Shown: positions 48,757 to 61,553 of the stretch, piece by piece
How positions within the stretch are numbered: position 1 is the first letter of the stretch
Layout of the letters: every line of letters begins with the position of its first letter
Source: Lucifuga dentata
Taxonomy: Eukaryota > Chordata > Actinopteri > Ophidiiformes > Bythitidae
NCBI GenBank assembly: GCA_014773175.1
Contig: VXCM01001342.1
Location: 145,405 to 209,404, forward strand
DNA length: 64,000 bases
Direction: 5' to 3'
Program-made: the position numbers and the translations under genes
The notes under the pieces: generated by a model
What the model was told of the DNA's origin: nothing
Database searches by the model: none
What the model saw: the letters and a program-made list of their open reading frames with translations, nothing else

Positions 48757-49150
48757 CAGCACTGGCCAAAAGTATTGCAGCCCCCTGTATTTTTGGAAAC
48801 TTAAATTAGAATTAAGGGAGCCAAGGCCAAAATAACAAATAAACAGGTTCTATCTATAAAAATAAAGTCAAAACTAACCAAGCCACCCAACATAAAAGGT
48901 ACAATACCAACTACCTATCTGTGGAAAAAATAGGAGAAAACAGGAACAAATTAAAATGACAGCTCTCCTCTACAGTAATTCCTGGCAAAGCAAAAGCTTA
49001 ACAGAAGTATTTCATAATGAGAAGTTCAATAAAAGACCTATTAGAGTTCAAATCAGATTTATCTGAGCAATTTAAGGTGACACCATACATGACAGCTATG
49101 CTTGAACCTAAACAGAAACAAATAGCTCAACATAACATGAGACAAGGCAA
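48757..49150 (+). mobile_element. Partial Tc1-type element sharing the TA-MITE terminus
   Basis: It starts after TA with CAGCACTGGCCAAAAGTATT and CCCCTGTATTTTT, as in the two MITEs above, but the following sequence differs and may be a decayed transposase (short open stretch at about 48813-48958). The right end was not found. Confidence 0.5.
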
Positions 49151-49232
49151 CAGCAGTGGCCAGAAGCATGCAGTTCCTTGACCTTTAAATACCCCCAGCT
49201 GGGGGTATGTATATATCTATGTATCTATATCT

Positions 49233-49234
49233 GC

Positions 49235-49273
<39 letters not shown>
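49233..49273. repeat. (CTGT)n (CTAT)n tetranucleotide repeat
   Basis: About six CTGT units followed by three to four CTAT units. Confidence 0.95.
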
Positions 49274-50953
49274 CTGTATACGTTCTTTTCACAACAAAGA
49301 CTTTGTGTCTTTTACACTACAAAGAATTTCACTTTGTTGACCTTGTAAGGAAATATTAATTCTAATTGTTTTTACTCTAAGCTTGTATTTGGTGCACTGA
49401 GAACGGTAAGTTCAGAATCAAAAGCTGACAAAGAATAGGCATGTAAGTAAAAGGTCAATAATGTGGAGTGTTAATATTCAGCCCCGTGCTTTGCAGCTTT
49501 GAAAGGATTATAAGCAAGTTTCATCACATGAAAGCAGTACCTCCTGGAGGGTTGCATCTTTGATATAAAGATGTGATCAGAATGCAACTGGAGTAGTACA
49601 AGCAAATTGATGCAAAGGGAGACAGGATAGACAAAGAGGCGATGCAGAGATAATATAAAGTAAAGAGAGTTGAAAAGGGAAAGAGGAGAAAGTATAAACA
49701 AAAAGTGAACTAGGCAATGCCACACAAAACTAATTTAAGATAAGTGGTATGAAAAAGGGGAAAAAAAGGTATGAAAAAAGGAAAATGGAGGCATTTGGGA
49801 AAGAGTTGTTCAAATAGTAATGTGGAGAATGTGGAAAATATGGAAGGTTTGGACAAGAAAGACAGAAGTGGGTTTGTTTTTAATTGCCATTGTTAATAGT
49901 TGCTGACTGACAACCAGTAAGCAGCATGATGATGAATATCTTTTATTTTTCCCCTTTACACAGTCTTTCTCCCTTAGTCTGTCGCTATTTCTCTCTCTCT
50001 TTCCCTCTCTTCTCCCTACTTCTTTTCTTTTTCTTCACTTAATCAAGTCAGACCACTCTCCTATTCTGTATCCTTCTCACTTTTTATCTCACTGATAGGC
50101 TTCTATCTAGCTGGCAGTCAACTCTGATGCCAAGCACAGAGAGATACTGATAATGCTCTGACATCTCCTGCAACCACAATTAACTAAGACTCTGTCTCCC
50201 TTCAGAAAGAAAAATAATCTGTCTACATTTTCCCCCTGTCCCTGTCATCTCTCTGAGCCACCTTGCGAATATGTGATCAGAATATTGGCACATTCATTTA
50301 TAATGTTTAACCTAATAGTGCATGGGAGAGCAAGCTTTGCTTTTCCTGACTGTATAGAGCTACGCTTGGGTAGCTTGGCTGCACAGCTTTTGCTTGGCTA
50401 ATCTCATTTCCAAAAGTAGGTGCTTTTAATTGTATACACAAATGTGTGGATGTAGCTGTGTGTGTGTATGAGAGAGAGAGAGAGAGAATAAGTGAATTAC
50501 TGAATGAGGATAAACTGTCACAGCTGCTGTGCTCGTTTTTAGCATTACATGGATAAAGTGGCAGCAACGGCTAATAGCTCATTCGCTGCTCCAAATTAAA
50601 ACACAATCACCTAATAGTAGTACAGGGAGAGAGGCGGGGTCTAACGAGATTTATGAGGAAAGGAAAAGTGATTGGATGTGAAGTTTGAATTAGAGCAAAG
50701 CAGTCTGGTGTCAGACTCTATGAAGATGACTGACTGGTCTGGTGATCAGTGGATTCTCAGTAGAACAAATCTCATCCAAAATCTGTCTATCAAATTAGCG
50801 TGACACATACAGTACGCACCTCCCAATGGTTAGAATTGGCAAGCATCTCAACAGCTATTAATTCCAGTACACAATGCTTCCAATGGCCTTACATGCCCCG
50901 AGATACTTGTCACGTTAATACAAATGTGGTTATGTGTTCACTTTTGTATTTAA
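49274..50953. other. Intergenic, nothing recognised
   Basis: A CT-rich patch lies near 49960-50050 and a short (GA)n near 50469-50488. No gene. Confidence 0.5.
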
Positions 50954-51424
50954 CAGGGACATATCATACAGATTTCCATGTACGTAATTTTGATGTTGGG
51001 GTCTATTTTGAAATCTTTGCAATGCTTTAATGTGCAAAACACACACTGATCCACTTCTGCTCTCCCATGCCATAGCACTGCAGTGCACACCGAGTGAAAA
51101 TTGGTGTTTTAGGTTGTAGTATATGCGTACTCTGTGTGCCCCCCTGAGATGGCAACACAGCATCAGCAGATACTGATGCTGGCCAAACACTTTCTCACTA
51201 ACCCCATACTTTGTGGGTCAAACACATGTTATGTAAACATTTTACAAAGTTAAAGAACAAACCAAAAATGAAGCTTAAGAACCTATGAGTTTGGGTGTCT
51301 CTTACTGGATGCATTTCAAAAAGCATCAGTCTTAAATTTCTACATTTGACAATGCTCCCTACTATATTACACTATAAAAATGAGGGAAAATAACACTAAC
51401 AATAAGAAAAAGCATATGCCCCCT
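50954..51424. mobile_element. TTAA-flanked MITE, family B
   Basis: TTAA at 50950-50953 and 51425-51428 brackets about 471 bp whose ends are inverted: CAGGGACATATCAT on the left, AGGGGGCATATGC on the other strand of the right end. A related right end (GAGAAAATAACAAAAAGCAT...CCCTTTAA) lies at 59700-59737. There is no coding frame. Confidence 0.65.
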
Positions 51425-51624
51425 TTAAAGTAAAAATCTGTTGCAAACATTAAAACTACATAAACTGTCACATGCCTTGCATTTCTGATTGGTGTTATAA
51501 TTTGATGACCTTATGCCAAAATACATGCCAGTATTAGAATAGAAGATTCAACTTTATTGTCTACCATGCTGAAAGTTTAACTTTCGCCATACACAGTAAA
51601 GACATATTAAACATAAAATCCAAT

Positions 51625-51893
51625 CATTCTCTATATCCACTTATCCTTTGCAGGGCCACAGGGGGTCTATGCAAGCACCCATTTCCTGAGAGACAGAGTT
51701 CATCCTGGACAGGTCACCAATCTATTACAGGACTAACATACAGACAAACAAAGTCACTCCCACTTACAGGAAACTGAAAGTTTTATATTCACCCAGTAAG
51801 CATGTATTTGGATTGTTAAAGGAAACTGGACCACTTGGAGGCACAGGGAGAACATGCAAACTCCACACAGATAGACCCCTGTCTGATTTGAAC
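51625..51893 (-). mobile_element. RTE-like LINE 3' tail, minus orientation
   Basis: ATCCACTTATCCTTTGCAGG, CATCCTGGACAGGTCACCAA and GGGAGAACATGCAAACTCC are diagnostic words of this common teleost retroposon tail. The same family is at 5232-5402 in plus orientation. Confidence 0.8.
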
Positions 51894-52029
51894 TTCCTGT
51901 TTTTTGTTTATTTACTTCATATCCTATTTTTTGCTGCTTCAACTTCATCTCAGGAATCAAATTTGCCCCTCTTTTTTCTGACCTATGCCCATAATAAAGC
52001 TATCTGTCAAAGCAATTATGCCCTGGTTA

Positions 52030-52164
52030 TATTTCAGATATGTGACCAAGTCTTTGTAAGTAGTTTTCTTTTCTTTTCTTTTCTTTTCTTTTCTTCNTAT
52101 TTCAGATATGTGACCAAGTCTTTGTAAGTAGTTTTCTTTTCTTTTCTTTTCTTTTCTTTTCTTC
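52030..52164. other. Assembly duplication around an N, in (TTTTC)n
   Basis: 67 nt (52030-52096) are repeated after the N at 52097. The right part of each copy is a (TTTTC)n tandem repeat. Confidence 0.85.
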
Positions 52165-53006
52165 TCCCAAACTGGATCAAATTAATGTATATAACAAATT
52201 AATATGACTATAACTATGTACATGTGGCAAGTGAATTTTAACCCCAAATGTTCTAACATAATCACTGATCCACTTGCCATCAATCATATTATTAGAAAAA
52301 AAATCACAAAAAAAAATGACATCTCCTAAAAATAAAACATTGACATCACTTTTAAATCCCATCTGTGTGCACAGTACAACATGTACTGTATGTCTTCCAT
52401 CCTGAAGTGCAGGATAGAATTCAGAGTAAATGAGAAAAAAAAAAAAATCACAAAATTTCAAAGAGTTTTGCTATTTTACTGCGATCTCACATGCAATTGA
52501 AGTAGGAATGAATAAATTAGTTTTTATAGATATTCTCTTTTTTGCCAAGGTATCATAAAGGACCCCTCTGAGGCCAATACAAACTGGGCATACTGTCCTT
52601 TACAATACTTTGTTTTTAAGTGTGATGGTGTACAAATGCCCAGTTGATTATGAGGTTATCCAATGATTTTAGCCTTGCTGTGTTAATGTTTCTGACTGGA
52701 GTGTATTTATGTTTTCAGCTAAGGTGTCCAACTGTTAATTTTTTTATGTTAGCTTTTATGTCTACCACTGCCTTATTCCCAACCATAAATGATCATTTGT
52801 ATACCAAGGAACTGTGTCCGAGAGAGAGAGAGAGAGAGAGAGACTTTGATGTCTCTCTTTGTCTTTGTCCTTCTCTTGTCTCTCCCCCCACCTCCCCAGT
52901 CTCTTTGTGTGTCTTCAGTCTCCCCCAGTTCAAATGTAATGAAATTAATTGAATTCGCCTTGAAAATTTGCAGGGCCTGACGGTGTTCACCCATCCTGAT
53001 CATATT

Positions 53007-53345
53007 AACCTGAGCAGAAAGGAGAGATACCCACCACAGGTAGAGAACCATGTCCCGCTTCTACCTGCAGCCANAACCTGAGCAGAAAGGAGAGATACCC
53101 ACCACAGGTAGAGAACCATGTCCCGCTTCTACCTGCAGCCAGTGCACAAACAGCCTATCCTCACTGCATGTTTTTAAAAGTCAGGAAATAATTGTGATAA
53201 AATTAAAGAGGTACTGTGAATCTGGGAAGGCATACATTGTACTCACAAACAAACTTGTGCATATAACAATATTGATGNGTACTGTGAATCTGGGAAGGCA
53301 TACATTGTACTCACAAACAAACTTGTGCATATAACAATATTGATG
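53007..53345. other. Two assembly duplications around Ns at 53074 and 53278
   Basis: 53007-53073 is repeated at 53075-53141, and 53211-53277 at 53279-53345. Each repeated unit is exactly 67 nt. Confidence 0.9.
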
Positions 53346-55201
53346 GTCTGCATAGAGGTACTTCACTAAAAATATGGATGTTTTTGCCAGCCAATCAGAT
53401 TAATCTTGTCACAGCTGATGACAATAAAGGGTTTTTAGGTACAGTATTTAGATATACATGCTGATATTGGAAATATTTTGCAGCTCACCTTCCTCAGGCT
53501 TCAGCAGGAGATTGATTTCGATCTACTTATTTTAATACTGGGCTGAAAAAATATGTGCACCCCTGCTTACAAACAAAGCTACCAAAGCATTGGTAGAGAG
53601 TGTATTCCAAGCACAGCTAAAACTGGAGTTTGATACCAGAGATATCAAATCAAAAATCTTTAGTGTCAGTCCCTTAATCACAGAAAGGGTTCCTTTCTCA
53701 ATGCCCAATTTCAGTCAATGATTTATATATATATATATATAGTATGTACACAAAGAAATACACCATAGAGGCAACATGGAGACCGATTTGCCCATTGACA
53801 AAGAACATTTTTATTGTTTTGAATAAGGGCCCTGCTGACAGAGAAGCCCAAATAATTTGTTAATTATATGTTTTCTAATAAGTTGACTGACAGAAAAAAT
53901 AAATAAATAGATAAAACTTACTTGCATTTTCTGAATACTGTCTAAGTCATTTTTGAAATTGTAGTAAATAATTAAGTACAAGTGGTGTGGATTAATAGGA
54001 AAGACACTAGGTACAACAAAAAGTAAATATTAAAGTAACTTGAGAACAAAATAACTCATCATTCATATCATCATTTATCTTTTCACCCGTGTGCTAATAT
54101 TCATGTTGTCCCATAGCCTTCTATTAATTCATCTAATCATTAGTTTGATGCATAAGATTTTATAAAACATGTTATCCACTTTTCCCCTCCAGTACACACG
54201 TTTATTACATTAAGAGTCCATTTTCCATATCACCTGCTCATATGAATTATTAGAAGTAACAGTCATTCTGAATAGTTTAGTAAAATATCACTCATGTACA
54301 ATAACATGAAATATATCTCACTGCTCTTGAACATCCTTCTGTTTCACTCTTTGCCTTTTCTGCGTTACACTATTATTATGTCCCTTGCACACCGTTCTTA
54401 CCAACTCCTCGCCTCTGCACAAACACCCCCATCACCTCCTGCCCCCCACCCTATTTTCTGAGGAGGTTGCTATTATTAAAGCCCTTCGTGTACTGTATCT
54501 TGAAGACCATGGTGACACAGCCAATGCTGGCAGCCAGATGGGATTTCCAATTTGGTAAGGAGCACTTCATGCAAATTAAAGAGCTTTCAAACCTCAGCCA
54601 TCTCCCCACAACACCATCACTACTGCCATCACCCCAACCCCACCAAACCCATTTCTTCTCTCTCAACCTCCCAACCCTACTTTTTAATCTGTCACTCTCA
54701 ATCCCTGCCTGTGCTCTTCCTATTCTGTTTCTCTTCAGCATCTCTCCTCTTTCTTCCTTTGTCTCTTTCTGTCTGTTTCTCTTCTCTTTCCTTCCTTTCC
54801 ATTCTCTGTTCCTGTCCCCTGCCTCCTTTAGTGTAATTATTGTAGTGAATACTGCCAAGTAGGAAGGAAAAGGGATATGAATTGAAATGGTGTAGGGGGA
54901 CGAACAGGAGAAGGAGGAAAACAGGAGGCAGAGGAAGGAGAAAAGAGGTAGCAGAACAGAGCAAATAATGAGGAGTGGTGGGACAGAGGAATAAGGGGAG
55001 AAGGGTAAAAAAAGGTAAAGAGGGAGCAGAGAAGCAGGCTGATAACAGTTTAATGTAATCTTACTGTGGGAAGTGTGGTAATATATCACCTGCCACAGTT
55101 AATAAAATGTCACGTCACCATGGCTTTAGACAGGAAAGAAAGGTTAACTGGTGCTTCATATAAATGTACTTCAACAAGCACAGGTGGAGGAGATTAAGAA
55201 T

Positions 55202-55204
<3 letters not shown>
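53346..55204. other. Intergenic, no gene found
   Basis: 54455-54600 is a compact unique block ending in GCATGAAGTG-like and ATTAAAG words, followed by CT-rich sequence to about 54835. A 212-codon open frame on the minus strand (54451-55089) is a by-product of this CT/GA-rich bias. Confidence 0.5.
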
Positions 55205-55261
<57 letters not shown>

Positions 55262-55262
55262 G
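55205..55262. repeat. (CA)n microsatellite
   Basis: A run of about 28 CA units. Confidence 0.97.
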
Positions 55263-55973
55263 CACACACACAAGCATACATATACACATAGAACAGAGGC
55301 TTAGACAGATGAGCTCATAAAATGCTGAAGTGCTTATGTGAATTCAAGTGAACTGGCACACGGAACAACATACATGAAAATGTGAAAATGCATATGCATG
55401 CATGTGGGAAGGCAGCAAAGCAACAAAATGTGTAAACTGTACAAAGACACACACACACATACACACAAAAAAATGCACAGCGTTATGCATTCAAGACTCA
55501 AATGTGCCTTGTGATCTTGATGCCATCTAAAACACAGTCTGGACTTTACATCTGCCCACATGTATTGTGCATGCATAGGCATATTTTTGAACATGCATGC
55601 GTGCGCGCACACGCACACACGGTTTGCATTCATGTGTGTGCACATATATTGTGTATACACTCAATTGCTTGCACTCTTTGATGGTAGCTGTAATCATATG
55701 AGGTGGAAAGTCTCATTTTCATAATGTGAGGCAGATTTCTTTTCTTATAGTGCATTTTCACCATCATGCTTTTTTTCTTCTCTGCTCATTTTGCCTTCTC
55801 CCTGTTGTTTCCCTGCTCCCTGCTCCTCTACTCCTCCCTCTCCCTCTGTCTCTCTGAAATGGTTTTCCTTTCTTCTATCTCCTCTCAGGCCTATCTCCAC
55901 TCTTCCTTCTCCACCTCCCCCTCACCCACCTTACTCTCCACCTCCTCTCCTCCCTGTGGTCAGCTCATCCCCC

Positions 55974-56024
55974 TCTTCTTCTTCTTCTTCTTCTTCTTCT
56001 TCTTCTTCTTCTTCTTCTTCTTCT
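55974..56024. repeat. (CTT)n trinucleotide repeat
   Basis: About 17 CTT units within a long CT-rich stretch (55770-56100). Confidence 0.95.
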
Positions 56025-56109
56025 TTTGCCCCAAGGAGATCTCCCCTCCTACATGGCTTCATATCATCTCTCTCTCTCTCTCTCTCCATTTATTTATATC
56101 AATGAGCAA

Positions 56110-57480
56110 AAGTCATCCTTTCATCTTCCTCCATAAGAACAGACTGTGGTTGTGGAACAGAAAAGGACAGAAGAAAAGATGAGTGGAACACAGGAAAACA
56201 GTTTCTCTATCTTAGGCCACTCAACTGTACCAAGCACTGGGAATATTATATAAACTCTCTTCATTGTAAGAAGAGATAATTCAATATGTTTTGGCTGGTT
56301 GCTGAAGGGATCATGACTTTATTCCAACATTTACTGTACACACTAGGCAAATGTCAACTAACTCTTAAAGCTTCAACTACACCTCGATCTCATGTGTTGA
56401 TCTTGCACACTGACCATACAAAACATCATGCAAAAGCTTTTGCATGATGTTTGCATGATGTTATATATATATATATAGTTTCCTGTTTTGAAGGTGGGTT
56501 AGATTACAGCCCAGAAAATATGGTGTTAGTTCTTAATTATGAAGCATTTATAAAATAATTATTGTGTACAATAATGTATTTTCAGGAGAATAATGCAAGA
56601 AATGTGAGTATAAAAGTGTAACAGTTTAGAATCCACGAGCGACTTATCAATTAATTATGGTGTCAATATTTATTTAATAAGTGAATAGTTATAAAATAAT
56701 TACTGCAATTACAATATTATTATGGGTAAACAAAACAATAAGCCAGGGAATATTTACATAATTATAATGTACTTATATCTTAATCATGAGGTCCAATGGG
56801 GAGACAAAACAAATATGACATGGAGAAAGTAGTATGTTTTACACATCTATAGTCTAAATTATGGATTTAATTAGCCACCATCACTTGCTTCTTGGATTGT
56901 CCATACAGTAGTAATATGAAGTAGTTAATGATGAATGTCACAAATAACACTTTTTTCTAATTTTACTGCTGATACCTTAAATGTCAACACACACTGCCTA
57001 GAAATTTAGCTTTAAATCAGCTCGGACCTTGTGGGCCATCTTTTATCAAGCCATAATCCCTACAGAAAAACTCATACTCTCATTCACTTCTTCTAATCAA
57101 GCTTCATGTTTGACTATTAATTTGATTATTGCTCTCCTTGCAAAATATCAGCATCTTAGCTCATTTAGCCTATTACTGAGTCTTAACAACTTGCTTTCTT
57201 AAAACAAGACAAAAAAAAAAAAAGANAAAAAAAAAAAAAGTGAGAGAAAAAAATTAAGATTACATGTGAGATTAATAGAAATGTATCTGCATTAAGTCTG
57301 TAAAGTTGATCTCTGCATCTACTCTATTCCTCTTATTTCCTTTAATATATCGTATATATTTACATGTTTTTTTTTTTTTTTTTAANAGAATCACTCCAAA
57401 GTGGAATGGCAATCTTTTAAGTGTATTTAGGGGTTTGCCAGGGGGTCTGTATATAAGAGATGACTAAGTCGGGTGGCTGG
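56110..57480. other. Intergenic, AT-rich unique block
   Basis: 56490-56960 is rich in TAATTA/ATTA words and free of simple repeats. Two homopolymer-rich spots hold Ns (57226, 57386). No gene. Confidence 0.5.
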
Positions 57481-57985
57481 TGTCTGACGTGTCTTTCCAG
57501 TCAGCTCTCCTGCAGTGACTAACTCATCCTTTGTGGCTCAGAAGGTGGAACCTCATTCTGTGACACCTGACAGCTCTGTTGTCAAATATAAACCTCTACT
57601 GGGGCTTTTTAGTGAAACACACACACATGCACACACACACGCCAGTGATAACAGAATAACAAGCTCCATTTGGAGAGTCATTGTGTTAGGCCCGGACGAA
57701 CATGGAATGAGCCGGAACATCTTTAGTTTTCCATTAACAGCAAGCTGTGCAGGGAGGGGAAGCTGCCTGGGATCAACGGTCTGTGTCTGGGGAAAGTGCA
57801 GAGCTGGATGGAAAGAACAAGAGAAAGGTTGAGAACAAGGATAATGATGTTATTGGTTAACTGCTAGGACTGTGATTAAATCCTCCTCTCTGAGATACTG
57901 TAAGTCTCTCTGTCAGTTTCTTTCTCTCTCTCCACACATACAATTCCTCTCTCTGTCACTCTCTGTACACACATCTCTATCAGTT

Positions 57986-58016
<31 letters not shown>

Positions 58017-59690
58017 TTCTGGGTCAGTCTTTCACTACATATACAGTCAGATTATCGCTCTGTCTCTCTACCTTAACACTCATAAGTTCACATCTCTGTC
58101 TCAGCACACAGTTAACTTCTCCCTCTGTACTCTTTCTCTGTCTTTGTTGTCAGAATCTTAGCAGGTTTAATCTCAGTCATATTATCTCCTGAGGATCACA
58201 TCAAAGCTTTATTGCAGCGCCCAACCAAATTCTACCCAACTCCATGTCACTATCAACTCTGTCAGCTAGCTACCTAGTGCATGAGTGTGTGTGTGTGTGT
58301 GTGGTGTGTCTGTGTGCATGCACATCAAAGGGAATGGATCTAAAGCTGAAGTACAGATGAGACATTGATGTCTTTATTGAGCAAAAGGACAGACATATAA
58401 ACAATATGCGAAACCCCTGTGATTAAAAAACAGACTTTTGAAACTGAGAAAATCAGTATTAGAGATAAACAGCATTAACAAGGCCATTGTCTCTTCCTTG
58501 GCTCACTGTGTTTAGATTCAATATTCCATCAGAGCATCTTGAAAGAGAAAATTATTCATAAAGCTGTCATGACTGAATGATTTTAAAATTTCTCTCAAAG
58601 GTGTCAGTTTTTAAATAATTGGAAAGGCTGAGAAGCAGAGGCGCATCCTTGACTTCACAGACGTATCTTGTATGGAAGTATTTCACTGAGCAGGGTTTTG
58701 ACTCCTCTCTCACCGACTCTCCACTATTCCATCTTTTCACAGCTTGTCATTTGCTCCCTAATAGCACCTCAATCTCAAGAGGAAAGGGTATAATAACAAC
58801 TATTTATATTGTTTTTGCTTTCACACTTTTTCAGGTTGCACAAGCTGCAGTTGAGTATTAATTGATGATAAATTAGAGAATATATCTATGAATTTCCAAC
58901 AGATATGCTAACATGGAAGATGCACGTATGTGTACATACATAGCTGAAAGCATATTAACAAGCAAACACACCACATGCTTGGCAATGTGTTGACATATTG
59001 AGAGTTCATGCTCTACTAGCTTGCCAGTGGTGTCTACAAATAAGATGCTAATTGGAGGAGTATCAGTTTGATTACATAGTAAGGTAACATGACAGAGCAC
59101 ATGGGATAATTATGTTTTACATGAGTATAATGAAGAAGAAATGGACAACATTTAATGGCATCAGCAAAGGTTTAAAAGGAGCAAGACATGAAACAATGAA
59201 TGAGGATAATCTCAGGTGGTGAGTGATAAAGTATATTTACATTTACCAAGTACAATTTATAAGTACTTGTATTTTAAGTGAGTATTTCCGTTTTGTGCTA
59301 CTGCAGTACATTTTAGAGGCAAATATAATAATTTTAACTCCATTCCATTTATCTGATAGCTGTAGTTGGTGGTTACTTTTCAGATTAAGACTTTAAATTC
59401 AGTATGAGATCTCATAAAATATGTTGCTGTTAGGCAAAAACCTTGTACATTGTCCTTGTTTTTGCTCAGTAGTGCAATGCACTTTAGATATTACCTGAGC
59501 AGTTTTATAAAGGAAACGAGGTCAAAGAGTATGTGTGAGTAGAGATGTAGAGATGTTTGACTAACCTGAAAGCATGAAAATCCCCTATCCAAAAGACTTA
59601 TCCACAGTTTATGTTTATTCATTCAAATCAGACTTTTCCTCATTTCTGTCCAAACTCCCAAAAACTCGAGATACAATACCTGATATATTA
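57481..59690. other. Intergenic, no gene found
   Basis: 57490-57800 is a GC-richer unique stretch with no convincing coding frame. 57880-58190 is CT-rich. The remainder is plain. Confidence 0.5.
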
Positions 59691-59751
59691 CAATATATAA
59701 ATGAGAGAAAATAACAAAAAGCATCATGTTCCCTTTAAGTGAAGGATTTAA

Positions 59752-60316
59752 AGGACAATACTGATCATTTTGAATGTTTAAGCCCAATAAATATAACTGC
59801 AACACTACCGTTACATTACTGGCCAAATTCCAAAACACAGAACTGTACTTTAGTTTTCCTATTATTTTGCCAAATCCCCTAATCTTTCAAAATCAAATGT
59901 TCAGGTGATACATCTACTTCAGTGTTTCGCCTGCTAACACTTAAGCATGACTGTAGAAGGGATTGTCATTTCTAATTTCTCAGTAAAAGTCTTCTCCTGG
60001 GACGGTATTCCCTGGCAGAGACATACATTGTCTTCTGTGCAGCTCTGTGTTGGACTGGTTAAATAAAGTTACTTTGACAAAAAATGTAACAGACATTGTG
60101 TGTGCTGTGGTGGATTATTCATCTCAAGCATGCTTCAATTCTCTACAAGTTCATGTTATTGTAGTGGAATGAACTGAAACCAATGGCAGGCTGGAAAGTA
60201 GGAAAAATATTTCTAATATTGACTGCTCCAGTAGTATGTTTTGGGAAGTGATTGTCAGTAAGGTATATTGGATATACTGGACTCAAACATGCAAAACCAC
60301 ATGTATGGTCCACTTC
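59752..60316 (+). mobile_element. TTAA-flanked MITE, family A, copy 4
   Basis: About 565 bp between TTAA sites (59748-59751 and 60317-60320). It is the same family and orientation as 30118-30707, sharing for instance TTAAATAAAGTTACTTYGAC and TTTAGTTTTCCT. The right end has a few extra bases before TTAA. Confidence 0.82.
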
Positions 60317-60320
60317 TTAA

Positions 60321-61293
60321 GGTTCATATGGGTACACATACAATATGCACAACCCAAAGAATATTCCTGTCATTAAAATAATGATTGCATCATTTGTGTC
60401 ACTTCTTCCCCTTCACCTGTGGGCCATGTTAGACAAACTAATGTAACCCAGTCTTCTGCCCCTTTAAATTGTAATTAAAATGTATCTAACACTGTTGTGG
60501 ATACAGAAACACACAAGCACACAAATGCGCCCACATGAACACGTTTATGCTCAAGAACCTTTAAAGCTACATCTGCATTTTCCCTAGACCTTAGTTTGTG
60601 CACATACTAAAAAAAATGCACACACAATCATATGTAACATGCTGAGCACATATAATATAATTCACCAAAGAGAGTACACTCCACACAAGCTTAATCTCGT
60701 CTGTGACAAAATGCCAAGTAAGGCACCCTTACACTGAGGCAGGGTGATAACAAGATTTGTCGTCAAAGTGACAACAACATCAGAGAATTCTGCTGCCTTC
60801 CAATGCCACAGTTTCTACCTGCAAATGAAGGAGCGAGAGGATAAAAAGAGATTAAGCAAAGACAAGCGCTCTCTATAAAGGGAATGAGTCGCTCATGGCC
60901 TTTTGCACAGTGACTAAGCTGTGCCTTGAAACATTTCTGTCACTTTCTGATAAGGACTGAGTAAAGCAGAGGGACAGAGACACCGAGAGTTCGAGTGGGG
61001 AGGAAGAAAAAGGGAGAAGGGATGTAGAGTAAGTGAAGTGAAGAGGAGGAAGCAGTGAAACAGAGACCAAGTTGACTGGCAAGCTGTCTTTTAGTGCTTT
61101 CAGGCTTGTCCAAATACTTAGAAAAGATGTCTGCTCAAACTGTCAACACTAAAATGGACCTCTAACCAGTGTTTGATCAACCTTTCTCTCGATCCACACA
61201 GCTCTCTACGATATCTGATGTTATTCAACTATACACACATACACGCACATTACAGCTAAATCCTTTAGACAGCACAAACACAAACACACACAG

Positions 61294-61337
<44 letters not shown>

Positions 61338-61498
61338 AACAATTTTCACACAAAAGAAAAAAAGATGTGTAACCTTTCAACATCTTTTCCCAGCTTATTA
61401 TTATGCTTCGTAGCTGAGAGGCAGGAAGGGAAAATGTCTCATTTAAATTTGGAGTGGGGATGAGATGGATGGGGTTCCATTAAAGACACATATCTTTC

Positions 61499-61553
<55 letters not shown>

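Noticed and set aside
54451..55089. A 212-codon open frame on the minus strand, the longest in the window
   Set aside because: It is rich in Lys/Glu/Arg from GA-rich sequence and Leu/Ser/Pro from CT-rich sequence, resembles no family, and has no splice or promoter context.
55766..56182. A 138-codon plus-strand frame with long Phe or Ser runs
   Set aside because: It is a (CTT)n microsatellite read as protein.
57515..57832. A 105-codon plus-strand frame in a GC-richer stretch
   Set aside because: It contains a CA-repeat-derived Thr-His run and no recognisable domain, exon boundary or conservation evidence.
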